This document shows, in pieces, positions 15,849 to 17,980 of a stretch of DNA of 17,980 bases. The DNA comes from JBFWQM01 sp050249455 (GTDB lineage Bacteria > Pseudomonadota > Alphaproteobacteria > MPNO01 > VGEU01). The DNA is taken from assembly GCA_050249455.1 (NCBI GenBank), contig JBFWQM010000096.1, positions 1 to 17,980 of the forward strand, in the 5' to 3' direction. The notes under the pieces were generated by a model. It did no database searches, was not told where the DNA came from, and saw nothing but the letters and a program-made list of their open reading frames with translations. Each line of letters begins with the position of its first letter. Position 1 is the first letter of the stretch. The position numbers and the translations under genes are program-made.

Positions 15849-17078
15849 CTACTTTAGGTCGCTCAGGGCGTAGCCGGCGACCTTCTTGTAGCTTTCGGAC
15901 AGCGCGCGCAGCTCGTCCTGGGTGATGTACCTGTCGAGGTCGTCGAACGGCTTGTCGCCGACCAGCTCCTCGACCTTGATGTTGATGAAGTCAGGCGGCT
16001 GGCGGCGGTTGGTCAGCACGACGTCGTAGGCGGCCTTGAGCCGCACGTCCTCGTAGGCCTTCAGCGCCGCGACCGGGTCGCGCAGGCGGTCGAACTGGTC
16101 GGCCAGCGCGCGCGCATCGATCGCGCCCTGCGCCGCGCCGTTGGAGCCGCGCGGGTACATCGGGTGCGCGGCGTCGCCGGCCAGCGTGATGCGGCCGAAC
16201 GTCCAGCGCGCGACCGGGTCCTTGTCCACCATTGGGTATTCCAGGATCGCGTCGGCGGTGCGGATCATCGCGGCCACGTCGCACCAGTCGAACGTCCAGC
16301 TTTCGTAGATCTTGTAGAAGTCCTCCAGCTTGCCCGGCTTGTTCCAGTCGTTGGGGATGTCGGTGTTCATCTGGATCTCGGCCATCCAGTTGATCAGCTG
16401 GTTGCCCTGCCCGTCGACGTCGTCGACGATGGGATAGACCACCAGCTTGCCGGTGTTGATCGAGCCGATGCGCATGTAGGTGCGGCCGTTCAGGATCGGC
16501 TTGCGCCGGCTGACCCCGCGCCAGGTGTTGATGCCGGCGAACGCCATCTTCTCGTCGGGGTAGAACTGGCGGCGCACCGCAGAGTTGACGCCGTCGCAGG
16601 CGACCGCGACGTCGGCGGTGATGGGGTCGAGCATCTTCCCGGTCGAGGTTTCCTTGAACCGGATGGTGACCTTGGCGTCGTCCTGCTCGACCGCGACGCA
16701 CTGGCGGTCGGTGATCACCCGCTCGGCGCCCAGGCGGGCGCGCGCCGCGTCGAACAGCACGAGGTGCAGACGGCCGCGATGGATCGAGACCTCGGGATAG
16801 GGGTTGCCGCCGAACTTGCCGCGCGGCTCCTTATAGATGAGCTGGCCGAAGCGGTTGAAGAAGGCGCTGTCGGTGGTCTCCAGTCCGACCCGCATCAGCG
16901 CCTCCTGCAGGCCGAGCGCGGTGAACTCGCGCATCGCGTGCGGCAGGAGGGTGATGCCGACGCCGAGCTCCTTGACCTCCGGCGCCGCCTCGTAGACCCG
17001 GCACGGGATGCCGCGCGCGTGCAGGTTCAGCGCCAGCGAAAGCCCGGCGATGCCGCCGCCGATGATCGCGATGTCCAT
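15849..17078 (-). CDS. FAD-dependent aromatic monooxygenase (PhzS-like flavin hydroxylase)
   Basis: 409 residues, class A flavoprotein monooxygenase. GGGIAG (7-12) binds the ADP part of FAD, CDGVNSAVRR (161-170) is the DG motif, and GRITLAGDAAHPMYPRGSNGAAQ (295-317) is the GD motif. ELGVGITLLPHA, NPYPEVSIHRGRLHLVL, INTWRGVS, the WNKPGKLEDF region and ILEYPMVDKDP closely resemble what I recall of the phenazine hydroxylase PhzS, but no phz biosynthesis gene is nearby. Substrate is therefore open: a heteroaromatic or hydroxybenzoate-type acid is plausible. ATG 17078 follows GAGGAGGAG on the minus strand. It is divergent from a molybdenum hydroxylase subunit gene across 140 bp, suggesting joint regulation in ring-compound catabolism. 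Confidence 0.92.
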   Translation of the reverse strand: MDIAIIGGGIAGLSLALNLHARGIPCRVYEAAPEVKELGVGITLLPHAMREFTALGLQEALMRVGLETTDSAFFNRFGQLIYKEPRGKFGGNPYPEVSIHRGRLHLVLFDAARARLGAERVITDRQCVAVEQDDAKVTIRFKETSTGKMLDPITADVAVACDGVNSAVRRQFYPDEKMAFAGINTWRGVSRRKPILNGRTYMRIGSINTGKLVVYPIVDDVDGQGNQLINWMAEIQMNTDIPNDWNKPGKLEDFYKIYESWTFDWCDVAAMIRTADAILEYPMVDKDPVARWTFGRITLAGDAAHPMYPRGSNGAAQGAIDARALADQFDRLRDPVAALKAYEDVRLKAAYDVVLTNRRQPPDFINIKVEELVGDKPFDDLDRYITQDELRALSESYKKVAGYALSDLK

Positions 17079-17146
17079 CGTCCGCTCCTCCTCGGAATCC
17101 GCCGGCCCAGACTAGCCCAATGGCAAAAGCCGGTCGCCCTTCGATC

Positions 17147-17177
17147 TGGACAGCGGCGGGGGCACGGCGAATAAGAT
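17147..17177 (+). promoter_or_regulatory. Possible promoter for the molybdenum hydroxylase gene
   Basis: TGGACA (17147-17152) and TAAGAT (17172-17177) resemble -35 and -10 boxes, with a 19-nt spacer, longer than ideal. They lie about 40 nt before ATG 17219 in the 140-bp divergent gap. No regulator gene is in view. Confidence 0.25.
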
Positions 17178-17218
17178 AGCGTCGCCCTCACCCCAGCACG
17201 CACAGGGATTTCAGCATC

Positions 17219-17980
17219 ATGGGTCAGAACGGTATTGGCCAGCCGGTTTCGCGCGAGGAGGACCCCTATCTCCTGCGCGGCGCCGGCCGCTACGTGGACG
17301 ACGTGACGCCGCCCGGCACGGCGCGGGGCTACGTGCTGCGCTCGCCGCACGCCCATGCCCGCATCCGCTCGATCGACGTGTCGGCGGCCCGCGCGGCGCC
17401 CGGCGTCCTCCTGGTCCTGACCGGGCGCGATGCGGAGGTCAAGGCGCTCGGCCGCCAGAGCCCGCGGGTGCCGCGCAAGCGGCGCGACGGCTCGCCCGCC
17501 TTCCTGTGCCCGCAGCCGGTCCTGGCCGACGATCGGGTGATGTATGTCGGCGACTACGTCGCCTTCGTGGTCGCCGAGACGCTGGCCCAGGCGAAGGACG
17601 CGGCCGAGCTGGTCGAGGTCGATTACGAGCCGCTGCCGGCGATCACGTCCACGGCCGCCGTGGTGGAACCGGGCGCGCCGACCTTGTGGGAGGGCTGCCC
17701 GGACAACGAGGCCTACTACCACGCGGCCGGCAACAAGGCGGCGGCCGACGCCGCGTTCGCCGACGCCGCCCACGTCGTGAAGCACCGCATGGTGATCAAC
17801 CGCATCACCGCCAACACGATGGAGCCGCGCGGCTGCCTCGCCTTCTACGACAACCACGACGACCGCTACGTCGTTCGGGTGACGGCGCAGTCGGCGCACC
17901 GCATCCGCTGGGTGCTGGCGAACCAGATCTTCCGCCTGCCGGAGACGCGCTTCCGCGTCATCTGCGACAACGTCGGCGGC
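17219..17980 (+). CDS. Xanthine dehydrogenase family molybdopterin-binding subunit (3' end outside window)
   Basis: The first 254 residues of a protein that normally runs to about 750-800; it is cut by the window edge, not by mutation. The start MGQNGIGQPVSREEDPYLLRGAGRYVDDV is the typical CoxL-type entry, followed by the a/b hammerhead domain (about 17-130; RSPHAHARIRSIDVSAA, VGDYVAFVVAETLAQAKDAAELVEVDYEPLP). The beginning of the molybdenum-cofactor domain follows (VINRITANTMEPRGCLAFYD, then VTAQSAHRIRWVLA), ending at NVGG, where the family has DVGGGFG. The diagnostic active-site loop that separates true CO dehydrogenase from other members lies beyond the edge, so the substrate is unknown. 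The small (Fe-S) and medium (FAD) subunits are expected downstream. SD is weak (AGGGA at about 13 nt). Confidence 0.92.
   Translation, partial: MGQNGIGQPVSREEDPYLLRGAGRYVDDVTPPGTARGYVLRSPHAHARIRSIDVSAARAAPGVLLVLTGRDAEVKALGRQSPRVPRKRRDGSPAFLCPQPVLADDRVMYVGDYVAFVVAETLAQAKDAAELVEVDYEPLPAITSTAAVVEPGAPTLWEGCPDNEAYYHAAGNKAAADAAFADAAHVVKHRMVINRITANTMEPRGCLAFYDNHDDRYVVRVTAQSAHRIRWVLANQIFRLPETRFRVICDNVGG

Noticed and set aside
15849..17078. Phenazine (pyocyanin) biosynthesis
   Set aside because: Only a PhzS-like hydroxylase is present; no phzA-G or phzM genes lie in the window.

Overview
The window is very GC-rich, densely coded DNA (most third positions are G or C, GTG starts are used, and intergenic gaps hold palindromic repeats). 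Gene content (TRAP and Liv uptake genes, a CoxL-type dehydrogenase, DUF1194, an FMN-binding glutamate synthase-like protein) fits a free-living, metabolically versatile alphaproteobacterium, probably of the Hyphomicrobiales/Rhodospirillales type. This is inference; no rRNA or other taxonomic marker is present. I see no tRNA, rRNA, CRISPR array, phage gene or transposase.

Layout, left to right. (1) 1-1421 (+): glutamine-synthetase-family enzyme whose reading frame is open to the left edge. (2) 1611-3966 (+): a two-gene unit, an apparent HTH-plus-methyltransferase protein followed 4 nt later by a methylenetetrahydrofolate reductase of the type usually fused to homocysteine methyltransferases. 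(3) 4048-5061 (+): a TRAP-type periplasmic binding protein with no TRAP membrane genes beside it. (4) 5183-9768 (+): a complete branched-chain-amino-acid-type ABC importer in the order binding protein, two permeases, two ATPases. The last four genes overlap, while a nested inverted repeat and a possible 15-codon leader separate the binding protein from the permeases. (5) 10033-11631 (+): prfC (release factor 3), preceded by a perfect 39-bp inverted repeat. (6) 14038-11768 (-): a probable operon DUF1194 / VOC protein / metallo-beta-lactamase-fold hydrolase. (7) 14152-15747 (+): membrane-anchored FMN and Fe-S glutamate synthase-like protein, divergent from (6). (8) 17078-15849 (-): PhzS-like FAD monooxygenase, divergent from (9) 17219 to the right edge (+): molybdopterin-binding subunit of a xanthine dehydrogenase/CO dehydrogenase-family enzyme, cut by the window.

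Taken together the region looks like accessory catabolism: uptake of small organic acids or amino-acid-like solutes (TRAP and Liv binding proteins), nitrogen and one-carbon handling (GS-like, MTHFR, methyltransferase), and oxidation of ring compounds (FAD monooxygenase, molybdenum hydroxylase). prfC is a housekeeping gene among them. Both convergent gene junctions (after prfC and after the glutamate synthase-like gene) carry the same 25-bp-arm inverted repeat. I find no clearly new defence or mobile system. The best candidates for something undescribed are the HTH-methyltransferase/MTHFR pair and the regulatory structure between livK and livH.
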